This document shows positions 1 through 11,111 of a stretch of 64,000 nt of DNA, piece by piece. The stretch is from Bacillota bacterium. GTDB lineage: Bacteria > Bacillota > Bacilli > Alicyclobacillales > SLC66. The notes under the pieces are model-generated. The model saw nothing but the letters and a program-made list of their open reading frames with translations. It was not told the origin of the DNA and searched no databases. Each line of letters begins with the position of its first letter. The first letter of the stretch is position 1. Made by a program: the position numbers and the translations under genes. The stretch covers positions 42,940 through 106,939 of the forward strand of contig JAJZCW010000010.1 in assembly GCA_021828865.1 (NCBI GenBank). The letters are read 5' to 3'.

Positions 1-1590
1 TATCGCCTGCTCCTTTCCTCGAACAAGGCGCATCCTCGGATTCACCTCAGCGCGCATTTCGTGTTGCAAAGTCCCAGTGCCGCCCCGATGTTTTGCATGC
101 TCATGAGAAAACACCTGGAAGGTGGCAGGTTTAAGGCGATCTCCCAATACGGAAGAGAGCGAATCGCAGCCATTGACATTGATACCTATAATGAACTAGG
201 CGATCCGGTGACACGTCGACTGATGATTGAAATCATGGGCAAACACAGCAACATCGTGCTCCTCAACGAAGCGGATGGCACGATCATTGACGCGACCAAC
301 CACACCTCCTCGTCCGTCAATCGGTATCGTGAAGTGTTGCCTGGACGGCCATACATTTTCCCACCGATGCAGGACAAAGCCGATCCGTTTATGGAGAACA
401 AAGAAGGATTTGTGCAAAAACGCGAACAAAACCACTCACCGCTTCACCGCTTTCTCGTAGAGCAGTACGTTGGGATCAGCCCTTTTTTAGGAAAAGAGGT
501 CGAATTTGAAGTCGGTTTGGAACATGAGCCTACTGTGAAAGAGGAATGGGGAATATTCGCCAAGGCAATGGCTCAGGCCCAAAGTCAAGGAGAGCCCTCC
601 GTGGTGTTTGGAAGCGATAAAAATCCGCTGGCGTTCTATGTATTTCCTCCTAAACACGTAACAGGTGACATCCGCACCTACACAAGCATCAGTGATGCGA
701 TTGACATTTTCTATAAAGAACTGGCGATCGCCGATATCACCCGCTCCAAGACGAGCAACTATTTGCGGCTTGCCAAAAATGAAGTAGAAAAAAACCGCAA
801 CAAGATCAGCAAGCTGAGCACGCAACTGGCTTCAACGGAAGAAGCGGAAATGTGGCGCCTACAGGGCGAACTCATCACTGCCTATCTCTATCAACTGAAA
901 AAAGGGACGACTGAGGTGACGCTTCCGAATTTTTATGATGATGACAGGCCGCTCACGATTCTGATGGACCCTGCCAAAACGCCGCTGGAAAACGCCAATT
1001 CGTACTTCAAGCGTTATCAGAAGTACAATAAAGGCAGAAATAAGACAGAAGAACAGTTGGAGATCGCAAAAAATGACCTCGCGTATTGGGAAAGCGTGGT
1101 GCACGAACTGGAGGCGGCGAGCATCGATTCACTCCCCCTAATTGAGGCGGAACTTCGCGATGCGGGGCTGTTAAAACAAAACGCGTCTCAACCTGACAAC
1201 AGAAACAAACGCCCACAAACGAATTATGCAGAATATCGTGCAAGTGATGGAACACTGATTCTGGTGGGCAGAAACAACAAAGAAAATGATCACCTCACGT
1301 TCAAGGTAGCGAAAAAATCCGACCTCTGGCTGCACGTGAAAGATGCCCCAGGGTCCCACGTGATCCTCAAGAGCGAATCGCCAAGTGAGGCAACCTTATA
1401 CGAAGCGGCGCTAGTTGCGGCGCATTTCAGCAAATTCAAGGAGGCCACAAAAGCGCCAGTCGATGTCGTGACGGTCAAGGAACTATGGAAGCCCAACCAC
1501 GCCAAACCGGGATTTGTGCTTTTTACCGGGCAGCGCACGCTGATGGTGGCCATGGACCAACAGGTGATCGAATCCCTTATTAATAGCTAA
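1..1590 (+). CDS. rqcH: Rqc2 homolog RqcH (NFACT family), 5' truncated by window edge
   Basis: This is the ribosome quality control factor that binds obstructed 50S subunits carrying peptidyl-tRNA and directs C-terminal alanine tailing. The reading frame is open from base 1 with no stop, and the translation already matches the NFACT-N domain (PMFCMLMRKHLEGG), so the first roughly 40 residues lie outside the window; 529 residues are visible. In order one sees the rest of NFACT-N (including RYREVLPGRPYIFPP), a long charged coiled-coil middle (about residues 240-390), and the C-terminal NFACT-R domain with the conserved segment SDLWLHVKDAPGSHVIL. It is the yloA equivalent lying beyond the pyr operon, as in Bacillus subtilis, but read on the opposite strand to pyr. 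Older annotations call this family fibronectin-binding protein. Family assignment is firm. Confidence 0.95.
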   Translation, partial: YRLLLSSNKAHPRIHLSAHFVLQSPSAAPMFCMLMRKHLEGGRFKAISQYGRERIAAIDIDTYNELGDPVTRRLMIEIMGKHSNIVLLNEADGTIIDATNHTSSSVNRYREVLPGRPYIFPPMQDKADPFMENKEGFVQKREQNHSPLHRFLVEQYVGISPFLGKEVEFEVGLEHEPTVKEEWGIFAKAMAQAQSQGEPSVVFGSDKNPLAFYVFPPKHVTGDIRTYTSISDAIDIFYKELAIADITRSKTSNYLRLAKNEVEKNRNKISKLSTQLASTEEAEMWRLQGELITAYLYQLKKGTTEVTLPNFYDDDRPLTILMDPAKTPLENANSYFKRYQKYNKGRNKTEEQLEIAKNDLAYWESVVHELEAASIDSLPLIEAELRDAGLLKQNASQPDNRNKRPQTNYAEYRASDGTLILVGRNNKENDHLTFKVAKKSDLWLHVKDAPGSHVILKSESPSEATLYEAALVAAHFSKFKEATKAPVDVVTVKELWKPNHAKPGFVLFTGQRTLMVAMDQQVIESLINS

Positions 1591-1608
1591 TAGAAAGGTG
1601 TGTTTAGA

Positions 1609-2367
1609 ATGGCGGGAGGTCAATTGATCAACGTCCCATATCTAGAAGACGAAACCAAAGACTCATTGGCGGCGCGCGTATTTGTGCCTAATCAATATTC
1701 CCCTTTATATAAATATGGAATTTTATATGTGTTTGACGGACTAGATTATTTGTCAAATGGCCGTTTGCAAACCCTAATCGAGCGAGAATTTGGCGACAGA
1801 CTGCCCTTTTTGATCGCGCTTTTACCCATTACCGCCGCACTTCGAGAAGCAGCCTACCATCCGGAAGGGATACGACACGAGCGCCACTTGCATGCGATCG
1901 CAAGGGGTCTCGTGAGAACGCTGGAATCAGAGTATACGCTCATTCCACTTGGCTCTGCTCGTGGGCTACTCGGTTCCTCGCTTGGCGCATCCATGGCATT
2001 TTCGCTCGCCACCACCTATCCCAAGCGGTTTCGCTACCTGGCCATGCAATCTCCATATCTCCCTGAAGCGCAAGGAAAAAAATGGCATGAACTCACGAAA
2101 GCAACGATGGTGGGATGTGAAGCGGACATTTTTATCGGCGATGAGGAGCATAACGGCACGCTAAAAAACGGCCAGGTGCATGATTACATTCGGGACGCCA
2201 GAAAATATGAATCAGGGCTGATTGAGAGTGGTTGTCATGTGAAATTTCACTTGCGCAAAGGCGATCACACGTGGGGAGCATGGCAGGAAGATCTACCCGT
2301 TATCTTGCACACGTTTGCAAGCCAAGTCCGCTTGCAGGAAGGCGATAGTACGCACACACACACTTAA
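1609..2367 (+). CDS. Esterase-like alpha/beta hydrolase
   Basis: A 252-residue protein of the enterochelin-esterase-like (esterase D/Fes type) alpha/beta hydrolase group. The nucleophile elbow GSSLG is seen near residue 122 (Ser about 124), with a preceding hydrophobic strand, and a likely catalytic His lies near the C terminus in GDHTWGAW. There is no signal peptide, so it is probably cytoplasmic; the substrate cannot be deduced. The ATG at 1609 is preferred because AGAAAGGTG lies 8 nt upstream, whereas a GTG at 1600 would overlap that site. It follows rqcH by 18 nt and is probably co-transcribed with it. The stop overlaps the stop of the oppositely oriented MFS gene by 4 nt. Confidence 0.8.
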   Translation: MAGGQLINVPYLEDETKDSLAARVFVPNQYSPLYKYGILYVFDGLDYLSNGRLQTLIEREFGDRLPFLIALLPITAALREAAYHPEGIRHERHLHAIARGLVRTLESEYTLIPLGSARGLLGSSLGASMAFSLATTYPKRFRYLAMQSPYLPEAQGKKWHELTKATMVGCEADIFIGDEEHNGTLKNGQVHDYIRDARKYESGLIESGCHVKFHLRKGDHTWGAWQEDLPVILHTFASQVRLQEGDSTHTHT

Positions 2368-3617
2368 GCGCTGAGGGAAGGCGTACGATCGTGAAAAATC
2401 CATTTTTTTGCTACCCAGATAAAATACGCCCCTCCAGCAGCCCGAATCACCGTGGATAACACCATACTGATGTCCAGATGGAGTAGGGGCAACAAGAGGA
2501 CCCCAAATTGTGGAGCGAGAAAACCCACCGTGCCAAGGATAATGTTGTAATGGGCGATGTATTCTGTCCGCTCCTCGTTGGGGGAGACCTCGAGCAAATA
2601 ATTAAGCAACAATAGATTGGTGCCGCCCACAAATGCCCCGGTCAAAAAATTCAGGATAGTCAGGTACACCATGCCTGTTGAAAGAATTGTCAGCACCGGC
2701 GTCGTCGCCATGCCAAAACAGACAATCGCGAGCGTGATCGCGTTGCCAAATCGAAGTGAGAAGCGACTCCAAAACCGGAAGGTCAGGATTTGTGAGATTT
2801 GGCTCGCCACCGTAAATGCACTCATCCAAAATGCGGTCGCGCCTGCAGTGTTAATCTGGTACAAGTTAAAAAGCGGCCAAGCCATCTGCCAGCCAAAGTT
2901 AAAAATGACGGAACCGACGAGGAATTTAACATACCTGCGATTCTGGAACATGTCAACAAAGTCTTTGGGACGAAGATGAAAGGCGCGCTTTTGCAGCGGT
3001 AATTCCGTATGTTCAATGTGCCTTACCAGATAATAGACTTCGAAAATAGACGTAATGACGGAAAAAAAGAAAAAGAATTGATAGGGCGGCGCACTTGTTG
3101 CGGGAAAGTGTTCCAGAATGAGTCCAGGAATGAGCGTTGCTAGCATACCAAAGAGCGTCACCACGCGATTGCGTTTGCCAAAAAAAGAAGCCCTGCGATT
3201 TTCCGGGATCAGATCCCCGATGAGCGACTGCCAGGACAAGTTACTAAACGCTTGAGGTATATTCATGAGCGCAATCAGCAAGACCACGATGGCTGCCACT
3301 AGTGGCACATGAAAAAAAAACGGACTCATGGCAATCAGGCCGTAAAAAATGCGCGTCCCCGTGGTCGCATAGATACAGAACCATTTTTTGCTCGCTACGT
3401 AATTCATCCAGATGGCGCCTAGATACGTGGCAAAAATAGTCATGAGTGCAGGCAAAGCATTATATAACGCCACTTCTTCTGCATTGGCGTGAAGAGCCTT
3501 TAACAGAAAAAGTGGCGCAAAACTACTCACGATATTGAGTCCGACAATGGCAAAACTACCATTTCGAATACTGATCTTTTCATTTGCTATAATCTCGTCA
3601 TAGGTGTAGGAAGACAT
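2364..3617 (-). CDS. MFS transporter
   Basis: A 417-residue polytopic membrane protein with about 12 hydrophobic segments and the usual break between two six-helix halves (charged stretch around LPLQKRAFHLRPKDF). It is a major facilitator superfamily permease; the substrate is unknown. The start ATG at 3617 has GAGGAG 8 nt upstream and gives the N terminus MSSYTYDEIIANEKIS; longer in-frame starts lack a ribosome-binding site. It lies 83 nt downstream of pyrE on the same strand with no clear terminator between, so read-through from the pyr operon is possible. Its 3' end overlaps the convergent esterase by 4 nt. Confidence 0.85.
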   Translation of the reverse strand: MSSYTYDEIIANEKISIRNGSFAIVGLNIVSSFAPLFLLKALHANAEEVALYNALPALMTIFATYLGAIWMNYVASKKWFCIYATTGTRIFYGLIAMSPFFFHVPLVAAIVVLLIALMNIPQAFSNLSWQSLIGDLIPENRRASFFGKRNRVVTLFGMLATLIPGLILEHFPATSAPPYQFFFFFSVITSIFEVYYLVRHIEHTELPLQKRAFHLRPKDFVDMFQNRRYVKFLVGSVIFNFGWQMAWPLFNLYQINTAGATAFWMSAFTVASQISQILTFRFWSRFSLRFGNAITLAIVCFGMATTPVLTILSTGMVYLTILNFLTGAFVGGTNLLLLNYLLEVSPNEERTEYIAHYNIILGTVGFLAPQFGVLLLPLLHLDISMVLSTVIRAAGGAYFIWVAKKWIFHDRTPSLSA

Positions 3618-3700
3618 GGCAAGTCTCCTCATTTTTGATCGAGTCAATTATACGGAGTCGATGGAAATCGGTCAATCCTCTAATTATTCCCCACGCTGTT

Positions 3701-4348
3701 TTATTTTCCGAACGACCAAGGATCCTGATAGAATTGCTGAAGCAATTCCGCTTCCCCGTCCTTAATCAGGCCGGATTCCTGCGCCACACCGATCAGCGTA
3801 GCGTAATCCGTGAGGGTATAGAGCGACACGCCCGCCTCCTGAAAAGCCTGGATTGAATTGGGAAATCCATAAGTAAAAACGCTCATCACCTGATGCACGA
3901 TTGCCCCCATCTCTCGAAGCGCCTCAACTGCAGTGAGTACGCTCCCGCCTGTCGAAATCGTGTCTTCCATCACCACAAGTCGCTGATCTTCAAGCACCCG
4001 GCCCTCTACTTGATTTTGCTTGCCATGAGATTTAGCGCTAGAGCGAACGTACACCATTGGTAACCCGAGACGATCCGCCAGCAGCGCTGCATGGGGGATG
4101 CCCGCAGTCGCAGTGCCGGCAATGCCCTCGGCCATACTGAGTGTTTGCCTCGCGAAATTTTCAAACGCTTGGATGACCGCAGTTCTTGCGACTGGCGAGG
4201 ATAAAATCAATCGATTGTCACAATAAATGGGCGACTTGATACCGGATGCCCAGGTGTAAAGTTGATGTGGGCTCAGCGTCACGGCGCCAATTTCAAGCAG
4301 TATTTTCGCGATGTCCGCTTTGCCTTGATAGACAGTTGTCTTTGCCAT
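3701..4348 (-). CDS. pyrE: Orotate phosphoribosyltransferase
   Basis: Converts orotate and PRPP to orotidine 5'-phosphate, the fifth step of UMP synthesis. The PRPP-binding signature VVMEDTISTGGS is intact and the length (215 aa) is typical. The ATG at 4348 is chosen because GGAGG lies 7 nt upstream inside the end of pyrF; an in-frame GTG at 4354 would sit directly on that site. It is the last gene of the pyr operon, only 2 nt after the pyrF stop. Confidence 0.96.
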   Translation of the reverse strand: MAKTTVYQGKADIAKILLEIGAVTLSPHQLYTWASGIKSPIYCDNRLILSSPVARTAVIQAFENFARQTLSMAEGIAGTATAGIPHAALLADRLGLPMVYVRSSAKSHGKQNQVEGRVLEDQRLVVMEDTISTGGSVLTAVEALREMGAIVHQVMSVFTYGFPNSIQAFQEAGVSLYTLTDYATLIGVAQESGLIKDGEAELLQQFYQDPWSFGK

Positions 4349-4350
4349 TT

Positions 4351-5085
4351 TCACGCCTCCTTTAGCTTTAGTGCCAAGTCGATTTCTTCCTGAATTGCAA
4401 GCAGTGCCTGTTTCGGATCGGGTGCTTGGACTACTGGCCTTCCCACGACGAGATACGATGCTCCCGCCCTCACCGCATCAGACGGCGTGGCCGCTCTTTT
4501 TTGATCATTTGCTGATGCGCCTGTCGGGCGAATCCCTGGGACCATGGCTGCAAGTCCTGTATTCGCGCGAATCATCGCTACTTCATGCGGCGAGCACACC
4601 ACACCGTGAACCCCCGCTTGCTCTGCGAGTGTTGCCAGATTCAACACGTTCTCTTTCGGGTCATGAAATTTCAGCCCGATCGCTGCCAAATCCGCTACCG
4701 CATGACTCGTGAGGATGGTCACGGCAAGCACCTTGGTGTGCCCATCTGCGAAACCGCTCCCTGCTTGCACGCCTTCTTGGGCCGCTACGAGCATGTCCTT
4801 CCCGCCAAGTGCGTGCACCGTGATGAAGTCCACGCCAAGCTTTGCCGCTTCGCGAGTGGCCGCGCGCACGGTGTTCGGAATGTCGTGAAATTTGAGGTCA
4901 AGAAAAATCCGCTTACCCTGGTCAACAAGTTCACTCACAAGACCGCTTCCCGCTGCGAGAAAGAGTTCCAGCCCTACCTTGTAGTAAGTGGCCGCATCGC
5001 CAAGCGTTTGGACTACCAGTCTCGCTTTATCTGCATGATCCACGTCGAGCGCGACAAACACCGGCACTTGTTGCGATATCTCCAC
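4351..5085 (-). CDS. pyrF: Orotidine 5'-phosphate decarboxylase
   Basis: Decarboxylates OMP to UMP. The active-site signature DLKFHDIPNTV with its Asp-Lys-Asp network is present, along with the phosphate-binding end GASYLVVGRPV; 244 aa is the normal bacterial class I length. GTG start at 5085 behind an AGGAGGGG site that lies in the last codons of pyrD (the SRRRG tail of PyrD is encoded by the ribosome-binding site). The pyrD stop is 1 nt away, so translational coupling is likely. Confidence 0.96.
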   Translation of the reverse strand: MEISQQVPVFVALDVDHADKARLVVQTLGDAATYYKVGLELFLAAGSGLVSELVDQGKRIFLDLKFHDIPNTVRAATREAAKLGVDFITVHALGGKDMLVAAQEGVQAGSGFADGHTKVLAVTILTSHAVADLAAIGLKFHDPKENVLNLATLAEQAGVHGVVCSPHEVAMIRANTGLAAMVPGIRPTGASANDQKRAATPSDAVRAGASYLVVGRPVVQAPDPKQALLAIQEEIDLALKLKEA

Positions 5086-5086
5086 G

Positions 5087-6031
5087 CTATCCCCTCCTCC
5101 TGCTCATCGGATTCGCTGCACCTATCAGTTCGTCGATGTGCTTCACCCCGTGCGCTGCGCACCACTCCTTGATTTCGTCAACAATACGTGGAATGGCGTA
5201 GGGATCGGTAAAATTCGCTGTCCCTACCTGCACGGCTTTCGCGCCCGCCATCAAAAATTCAATCGCGTCTTTCCCCGTAAAAATTCCACCGATACCAATG
5301 ACAGGGACATTCACATTGCTTGCCACCTCGTACACCATGCGCAGCGCCACAGGCTTTACGGCAGGACCAGACAGGCCGCCAACCCCGTTGCCAAGTAGCG
5401 GCGCCCTTTTTTCCACGTCAATCTGCATGCCGATAAGCGTATTGATGAGAGAAATGGCATCCGCCCCTGCTGCCTCGCAGGCCTGTGCCATTTCCACGAT
5501 ATTCGTCACATTGGGAGACAGTTTGACCATCACCGGACGATTCGACGCTTCTTTAATGGCCTTGACCATTTCCGCTGCCATCTCCGGATCCGTACCAAAC
5601 TGGATGCCGCCGCATTTCACATTGGGGCAGGAAATATTCAGTTCAATCGCATCAAAGTCCTGACTGTCATTCAACCTGTGAACCACTGCCACGTAATCTT
5701 CCACCATCGTACCCGCCACATTGACGATCACAGGAAGCGAGGAAAACCTTCTCAAATACGGCAACTCATCGCGGATGACCTTCTCCACTCCCGGATTTTG
5801 CAGCCCAATTGAATTGAGCATGCCAGCAGGAGTTTCCGCTATGCGCGGCGTAGGATTGCCCATTCGCTCCTCAAGCGTGGTGGCTTTCACCACAATGGCG
5901 CCAAGTAAATTGAGGTCGTAAAACATTTCCATCTCTTTACCAAAGGAAAAACAACCGGAGGCAGGCATGACCGGATTTTTCAGTTGTAACCCACAGAATT
6001 CCACCGCCAGGTCTACGTCATGGAGTGTCAT
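5087..6031 (-). CDS. pyrD: Dihydroorotate dehydrogenase, class 1B catalytic subunit
   Basis: FMN-containing catalytic subunit that oxidises dihydroorotate to orotate and passes electrons to PyrK. The motif [11 protein letters not shown] carries the class 1 catalytic Cys, and the FMN phosphate-binding end [15 protein letters not shown] is present. 314 aa. The ATG at 6031 overlaps the pyrK stop as ATGA and has AGGAGG about 10 nt upstream; longer in-frame starts would overlap pyrK heavily. The pairing with pyrK shows that this is the NAD-dependent heterotetrameric type. Confidence 0.95.
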   Translation of the reverse strand: MTLHDVDLAVEFCGLQLKNPVMPASGCFSFGKEMEMFYDLNLLGAIVVKATTLEERMGNPTPRIAETPAGMLNSIGLQNPGVEKVIRDELPYLRRFSSLPVIVNVAGTMVEDYVAVVHRLNDSQDFDAIELNISCPNVKCGGIQFGTDPEMAAEMVKAIKEASNRPVMVKLSPNVTNIVEMAQACEAAGADAISLINTLIGMQIDVEKRAPLLGNGVGGLSGPAVKPVALRMVYEVASNVNVPVIGIGGIFTGKDAIEFLMAGAKAVQVGTANFTDPYAIPRIVDEIKEWCAAHGVKHIDELIGAANPMSRRRG

Positions 6032-6807
6032 GAAAAGACCACCTCCTGAGCGGGAAAAACCGGCCCTTCTTTGCACGTCTTCACGTAGTGGACGCCGTCA
6101 TTATCCTGAATCTTGTGCACGCAACCAGCACATAAACCAATTCCGCAGCCCATGCGCTCTTCTAGCGACAGGTATCCTAGTATCCCAGATGGTTCAAGCG
6201 CTTGCTTTACCGCACGCAGCATCGGGGTGGGACCGCAGGCGTAATAGCGTGAGATCCCATCTATCATGCTGGCATCCAAAAGATCGGTCACCAGTCCTTT
6301 TTTCCCCATGGAGCCATCATCCGTGACGATGAATACCTCTGCAAGCGCCTTGAATTCTTCGATCAAAATCGCCTGACTGGCCTTCTGAAAACCAAGGATC
6401 GCTACGATGCGTGTGCCTTTTGCGCGCAGTTTTTTTGCTAGTTCTAGGAGCGGAGGCACACCGATTCCTCCGCCAATGACGAGCGCTGCACTACTCTCTT
6501 CATGAAGGGGGAACCCTTTGCCAAGCGGACCGATCACATCAACCGTATCCCCTGCTGCCAATCTGGAGAGGCGCTTCGTTCCCTCTCCTTGCGCCCGGTA
6601 CACCACAGTCACAAGGTTGTTCGCTTCATCCGCGAGGCATAAGGAAATGGGGCGGCGCAGCATAAAATCGATCGAATCACTGACGCGAAAATGCAAAAAT
6701 TGGCCTGGCATATAGGCGCTTTGGCTCAAATCGACTGGAGACTTAATCACCATCCGATAGAGGCCATCCGCGATTTTTTCCTGTAAAACGACTTCAGTTC
6801 GTGGCAA
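6028..6807 (-). CDS. pyrK: Dihydroorotate dehydrogenase electron transfer subunit
   Basis: Ferredoxin reductase-like FAD/2Fe-2S subunit that transfers electrons from PyrD to NAD+. FAD-binding motif RRPISL near residue 52, the nucleotide-binding glycine stretch [11 protein letters not shown], and a C-terminal 2Fe-2S site with cysteines in [14 protein letters not shown] plus one further Cys in TCKEGPVF. 259 aa. The start is TTG at 6807, overlapping the carB 3' end by 14 nt with only a weak G-rich site upstream, so translation is probably coupled to carB. Confidence 0.94.
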   Translation of the reverse strand: MPRTEVVLQEKIADGLYRMVIKSPVDLSQSAYMPGQFLHFRVSDSIDFMLRRPISLCLADEANNLVTVVYRAQGEGTKRLSRLAAGDTVDVIGPLGKGFPLHEESSAALVIGGGIGVPPLLELAKKLRAKGTRIVAILGFQKASQAILIEEFKALAEVFIVTDDGSMGKKGLVTDLLDASMIDGISRYYACGPTPMLRAVKQALEPSGILGYLSLEERMGCGIGLCAGCVHKIQDNDGVHYVKTCKEGPVFPAQEVVFS

Positions 6808-9800
6808 GGTTTCGCCCCCGATCTTCCGAGCGCATAAGCGGAATCGCGGAAAAACTGATGGAAGACAGCACTTCGTACACCGCTTTTGCCGTATCGAGCG
6901 AGGTCAGGCAAGGAATTGCGTGCTCCACCGCTTCCCTGCGGATGCGAAACCCGTCGCGCTCGGGCTTTTTGCCCCTTGTCAGCGTGTTGATGACAAGCGT
7001 TGCTTCACCGCGCCGGATCATGTCAAGGAGCGATGGACTTCCGGATGAAATTTTGTTGACAAGGCGCGTATGAATGCCGTACCGCTCCAAGAATGCCGCC
7101 GTTCCTTCTGTGGCGTAGAGTTGAAAGCCAAGCGATGCAAGCCCACGAAGGATAGGCAGCGCTTCCGCTTTGTCTTTGTCCGCGATGGTGGTGATGATCG
7201 AACCATGCGTGGGAAACTTGAATCCCGCCGCCACCATTCCCTTGTAAAGCGCCTTGGCAAAATTAATGTCGGTGCCCATGACCTCACCGGTGGATTTCAT
7301 TTCCGGCCCGAGCGTCACGTCAAGTGACCGTAACTTGGCAAAAGAGAATACAGGTACTTTGACGGAAACCAGATCAGTCTCCGGAATCAGTCCCGTGACA
7401 TATCCTAATTCTGATAATTTACCGCCAAGCACGGCGTGCATCGCCAAATCAACCATAGGCACTCCGGTCACCTTGCTGAGAAAGGGAACGGTCCGCGAAG
7501 AGCGTGGGTTGACCTCCAGCACATAGACCTGTTTGTCGTAAATGACAAACTGGATGTTGAGCAGTCCTATCACATTCAACCCCTTGGCAATGCGAACGGT
7601 GATATCGACCATCTGCTTTTTCAGGTCATCTGTGATCGATTGTGCCGGATACACGGCGATTGAGTCACCGGAGTGGACGCCTGCCCGCTCGACATGTTCC
7701 ATAATGCCAGGGATTACCACAGTCTCCCCGTCTGAGATCGCATCCACTTCTAGTTCTGTGCCAAGCAAATAGCGGTCGATGAGCACTGGGTGCTCTTTAG
7801 AGACTTTTGTCGCCTCGCGCATGTATGCGCGCAATTCCTCTTCGGTGTACACAATCTGCATGGCGCGCCCACCTAGCACATAGGACGGGCGGACCAGCAC
7901 CGGATACTGCAGGTCGCGAACGGCAAGCAGCGCCTCGTCAAGCCCTGTCACCGCCTTGCCTTCCGGACGAGCGATATCCAGTTCAGAGAGTAGTTCATCA
8001 AAGCGCTCGCGATTCTCCGCACGGTCGATGTCTTCCACAGTGGTGCCAAGGATCGGAATGCCCCGTTTGGCAAGCGGTCCGGCCAGACTAATCGCCGTTT
8101 GACCACCAAACTGGACGATCACGCCGAGTGGATTTTCTTTTGCGATGACATTTACCACATCTTCCACGTAGAGCGGTTCAAAGTAGAGACGACTCGACAT
8201 ATCAAAATCAGTGGAGACAGTTTCCGGGTTGTTGTTGATGACAATCGACTCGAATCCGTGTTGCTTTAGCGCAAGCGAGGCATGTACCGAGCAATAGTCA
8301 AATTCGATGCCCTGGCCAATGCGAATAGGACCTGATCCTAGCACCACCACTTTTTTAGCATCACTCGGACGCGACTCGTCTTCCTCTTCATAGGTAGAGT
8401 AGTAATAGGGGGTTTGCGCCTCAAACTCTGCCGCGCAGGTGTCGACCATTTTGTAAACGGGACGAAGCCCGATGCGATCGCGCCAATCCGCCACCATGTC
8501 TTCCGATAGGCCGGCGAATTCGCCAATCACGCGATCAGAAAAGCCCATGCGCTTCGCTTGTAACAACAGCTCATCGTCAAGCCCGTGCGAAAGTCTTTGT
8601 TCCATCGCATGAATGCGCGCGAATTTGTCGAGGAAAAATAAGTCAATGCCCGTTGCTTCATGTAGCTTCTCCCAGGTCACGCCGCGATGAATCAACTCAT
8701 AGAGGACAAAAAGCCGCTCGTCGTCCGCTTTTTGCACGCGTTGCCACAAGGTTTCTTCCGCTTCTTGCAAAAGCTCTGGCAGGTGCAGAAAGTCGACGCC
8801 GATCTCCAGCGACCTCACCGCTTTTAAGAGCGACTCCTCAAACGTCCGGCCAAGCGCCATCACTTCTCCTGTGGCTTTCATCTGAGTGCCAAGTCGCCTG
8901 TCGGCTGATCCGAATTTGTCAAACGGCCAGCGGGGAATCTTGGTCACCACGTAATCCAGCGCCGGTTCAAAGCAGGCATAGGTTTGCATCGTGATCGGAT
9001 TTTTAATTTCGTCAAGCGTGTAACCGAGCGCGATTTTCGCTGCCACTTTGGCAATCGGATAACCGGTGGCCTTGGAAGCAAGAGCACTAGACCTGCTGAC
9101 GCGAGGGTTCACTTCGATCACGTAGTATTGGGAACTGATGGGGTCAAGGGCAAACTGGATGTTGCAGCCCCCTTCGATTTTGAGCGCCCGGATGATCCGA
9201 AGGCTCGCGGCACGAAGCATCTGGTACTCCCTGTCTGTCAAGGTCTGACTTGGCGCCACGACGATGCTGTCTCCCGTATGAATTCCCACCGGATCGATGT
9301 TTTCCATGTTACAAATGACGATGCAATTATCCGCGTGGTCTCGCATGACTTCGTATTCAATCTCTTTCATGCCCGCGATGCTGCGCTCAATCAGCACTTG
9401 ACCAATAGGCGAGAGTGACAATCCCAGTCCCGTGATGGATTCAAATTCCTCTTCCGTGGAGGCAATGCCTCCGCCTGTACCACCAAGTGTATACGCAGGC
9501 CGGATGATCAAGGGAAGCCCGACATGTTGCAAAAATTCCCTTGCCTGATCCATATTGTTGACAATCGCACTCTCTGGAATGGGTTCGCCGAGTTCGTTCA
9601 TCAGCGCCCGGAATTGTTCTCGATCTTCCGCTTTTCTTATGGAATGGAGTGAGGTGCCAAGTAGCTCTACCCCCATCTCTGTCAATACGCCGTCTTCAGC
9701 GAGCTCTACTGCCATGTTCAGCCCCGTCTGACCGCCTAGCGTGGCGAGCAGTCCCTGCGGCTTTTCCTGACGGATGACGCGCGCCAAAAAGTCTCTGGTC

Positions 9801-10006
9801 AACGGCTCCACATACACACGATCCGCCATGTCAGGGTCGGTCATAATGGTCGCCGGGTTGGAATTGACTAGCACCACGCGCATGCCTTCCTCCCTCAGCG
9901 CACGGCACGCCTGGGTCCCTGCATAGTCAAATTCCGCCGCTTGTCCGATGACGATCGGACCTGAGCCAATCACCAGGATGGATTGGATATCGTCGCGTTT
10001 AGGCAT
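6794..10006 (-). CDS. carB: Carbamoyl-phosphate synthase large subunit (pyrimidine type)
   Basis: Makes carbamoyl phosphate from bicarbonate, ammonia (delivered from CarA) and two ATP. At 1070 aa it shows both duplicated ATP-grasp halves: the N half starts near [19 protein letters not shown] and the second near [18 protein letters not shown] (about residue 555). An MGS-like allosteric domain follows at the C terminus ([18 protein letters not shown] onward), where UMP or PRPP control is expected. The ATG overlaps the carA stop by 8 nt with GGAGGG in front. The B. subtilis pyrimidine-specific paralog is called pyrAB. Confidence 0.97.
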   Translation of the reverse strand: MPKRDDIQSILVIGSGPIVIGQAAEFDYAGTQACRALREEGMRVVLVNSNPATIMTDPDMADRVYVEPLTRDFLARVIRQEKPQGLLATLGGQTGLNMAVELAEDGVLTEMGVELLGTSLHSIRKAEDREQFRALMNELGEPIPESAIVNNMDQAREFLQHVGLPLIIRPAYTLGGTGGGIASTEEEFESITGLGLSLSPIGQVLIERSIAGMKEIEYEVMRDHADNCIVICNMENIDPVGIHTGDSIVVAPSQTLTDREYQMLRAASLRIIRALKIEGGCNIQFALDPISSQYYVIEVNPRVSRSSALASKATGYPIAKVAAKIALGYTLDEIKNPITMQTYACFEPALDYVVTKIPRWPFDKFGSADRRLGTQMKATGEVMALGRTFEESLLKAVRSLEIGVDFLHLPELLQEAEETLWQRVQKADDERLFVLYELIHRGVTWEKLHEATGIDLFFLDKFARIHAMEQRLSHGLDDELLLQAKRMGFSDRVIGEFAGLSEDMVADWRDRIGLRPVYKMVDTCAAEFEAQTPYYYSTYEEEDESRPSDAKKVVVLGSGPIRIGQGIEFDYCSVHASLALKQHGFESIVINNNPETVSTDFDMSSRLYFEPLYVEDVVNVIAKENPLGVIVQFGGQTAISLAGPLAKRGIPILGTTVEDIDRAENRERFDELLSELDIARPEGKAVTGLDEALLAVRDLQYPVLVRPSYVLGGRAMQIVYTEEELRAYMREATKVSKEHPVLIDRYLLGTELEVDAISDGETVVIPGIMEHVERAGVHSGDSIAVYPAQSITDDLKKQMVDITVRIAKGLNVIGLLNIQFVIYDKQVYVLEVNPRSSRTVPFLSKVTGVPMVDLAMHAVLGGKLSELGYVTGLIPETDLVSVKVPVFSFAKLRSLDVTLGPEMKSTGEVMGTDINFAKALYKGMVAAGFKFPTHGSIITTIADKDKAEALPILRGLASLGFQLYATEGTAAFLERYGIHTRLVNKISSGSPSLLDMIRRGEATLVINTLTRGKKPERDGFRIRREAVEHAIPCLTSLDTAKAVYEVLSSISFSAIPLMRSEDRGRNLATN

Positions 10007-11090
10007 CTTTTTTCCCTCCTTCCCAATAGGAATCCATCATGTGGATAAAATCATCAAAGAGATAATCGCTGTCATCCGGCCCCGGCTTTGCCTCCGGGTG
10101 GTACTGTACAGAAAATGCCGGTACACTTTTGTGCTTGACGCCTTCGACGGAGCCGTCGTTTTGGTTGAAGTGAGTCAGTTCCAGATCGGTATGCTTTAGC
10201 GACTCGCTCGTTACTACATAGCCGTGATTTTGTGAGGTCATGTACACCCTGCCTGTTTTCAAGTCCTTTACAGGGTGATTGACACCACGATGGCCAAAGG
10301 TCAGTTTTTCCGTCTTCGCGCCACACGCGAGCGACAATACCTGATGGCCCATGCAAATGCCAAAGATCGGCACTTTCCCTAATAATTGCTTGACGCTCTC
10401 CACCACTTCGGGCAAATCTTCAGGATCTCCGGGGCCGTTTGACATCATGAGCCCCTGCGGCTTCCAGGCAAGAATGTCACTGGCAGATGAGTTCGCTGGC
10501 AGCACGATCACGTCACAATCTCTCGTGCGAAGCGAACGGATGACGCCCATTTTGGTGCCAAGGTCTAAAAGCACCACGCGCCTTCCTTCACCAGGCAACC
10601 GATATGGCGCCTTTGCCGTCACCTGTGCCACCTGATCCCTTGGCAGTTCAAAGGCACGCACTTTTTCGATCAACACTTCATCCGATTCTTCTCCTGTCGT
10701 AAGAAGCCCTCGCATGGTGCCATGCACTCGTAAAATTCGGGTCAATTTGCGGGTATCAATCCCGGCGATCCCGATGATGCGTTCTCTTTTCAGGTAATCT
10801 TCGAGCGAAAACTGACTGGTGTAGTGGCTTGGCACAGGCGCAAATTCGCGCACGACAAATCCTCTCACAAATGAACGGGTGGATTCAAAGTCATTCACTG
10901 TGCACCCGTAGTTTCCAATCAGCGGATACGTCATGGTGACGATCTGCCCGCAATAGGAAGGGTCAGTCAACACTTCCTGGTAGCCTGTCATCCCCGTGTT
11001 GAACACCACTTCGCCGATCGATTCTCCCTCAGCTCCAAAGTGCTCTCCAGTAAACACCGTACCGTCTTCCAAAATGAGTCTAGCCTTCAA
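9999..11090 (-). CDS. carA: Carbamoyl-phosphate synthase small (glutaminase) subunit
   Basis: Class I glutamine amidotransferase that supplies ammonia to CarB. The N-terminal CPSase_sm domain ([31 protein letters not shown]) is followed by the glutaminase domain with the nucleophile in [13 protein letters not shown] and the His/Glu pair in YHPEAKPGP. 363 aa. TTG start at 11090 behind GGAGGTGG. It is 21 nt after pyrC in the same operon. Confidence 0.96.
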   Translation of the reverse strand: MKARLILEDGTVFTGEHFGAEGESIGEVVFNTGMTGYQEVLTDPSYCGQIVTMTYPLIGNYGCTVNDFESTRSFVRGFVVREFAPVPSHYTSQFSLEDYLKRERIIGIAGIDTRKLTRILRVHGTMRGLLTTGEESDEVLIEKVRAFELPRDQVAQVTAKAPYRLPGEGRRVVLLDLGTKMGVIRSLRTRDCDVIVLPANSSASDILAWKPQGLMMSNGPGDPEDLPEVVESVKQLLGKVPIFGICMGHQVLSLACGAKTEKLTFGHRGVNHPVKDLKTGRVYMTSQNHGYVVTSESLKHTDLELTHFNQNDGSVEGVKHKSVPAFSVQYHPEAKPGPDDSDYLFDDFIHMMDSYWEGGKKDA

Positions 11091-11111
11091 TCAATCCACC
11101 TCCACCCGCAC

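Noticed and set aside
4585..5172. 195-codon plus-strand open frame inside pyrF/pyrD
   Set aside because: It is antisense to two clear enzymes, has no ribosome-binding site and its translation resembles no protein; a codon-usage shadow.
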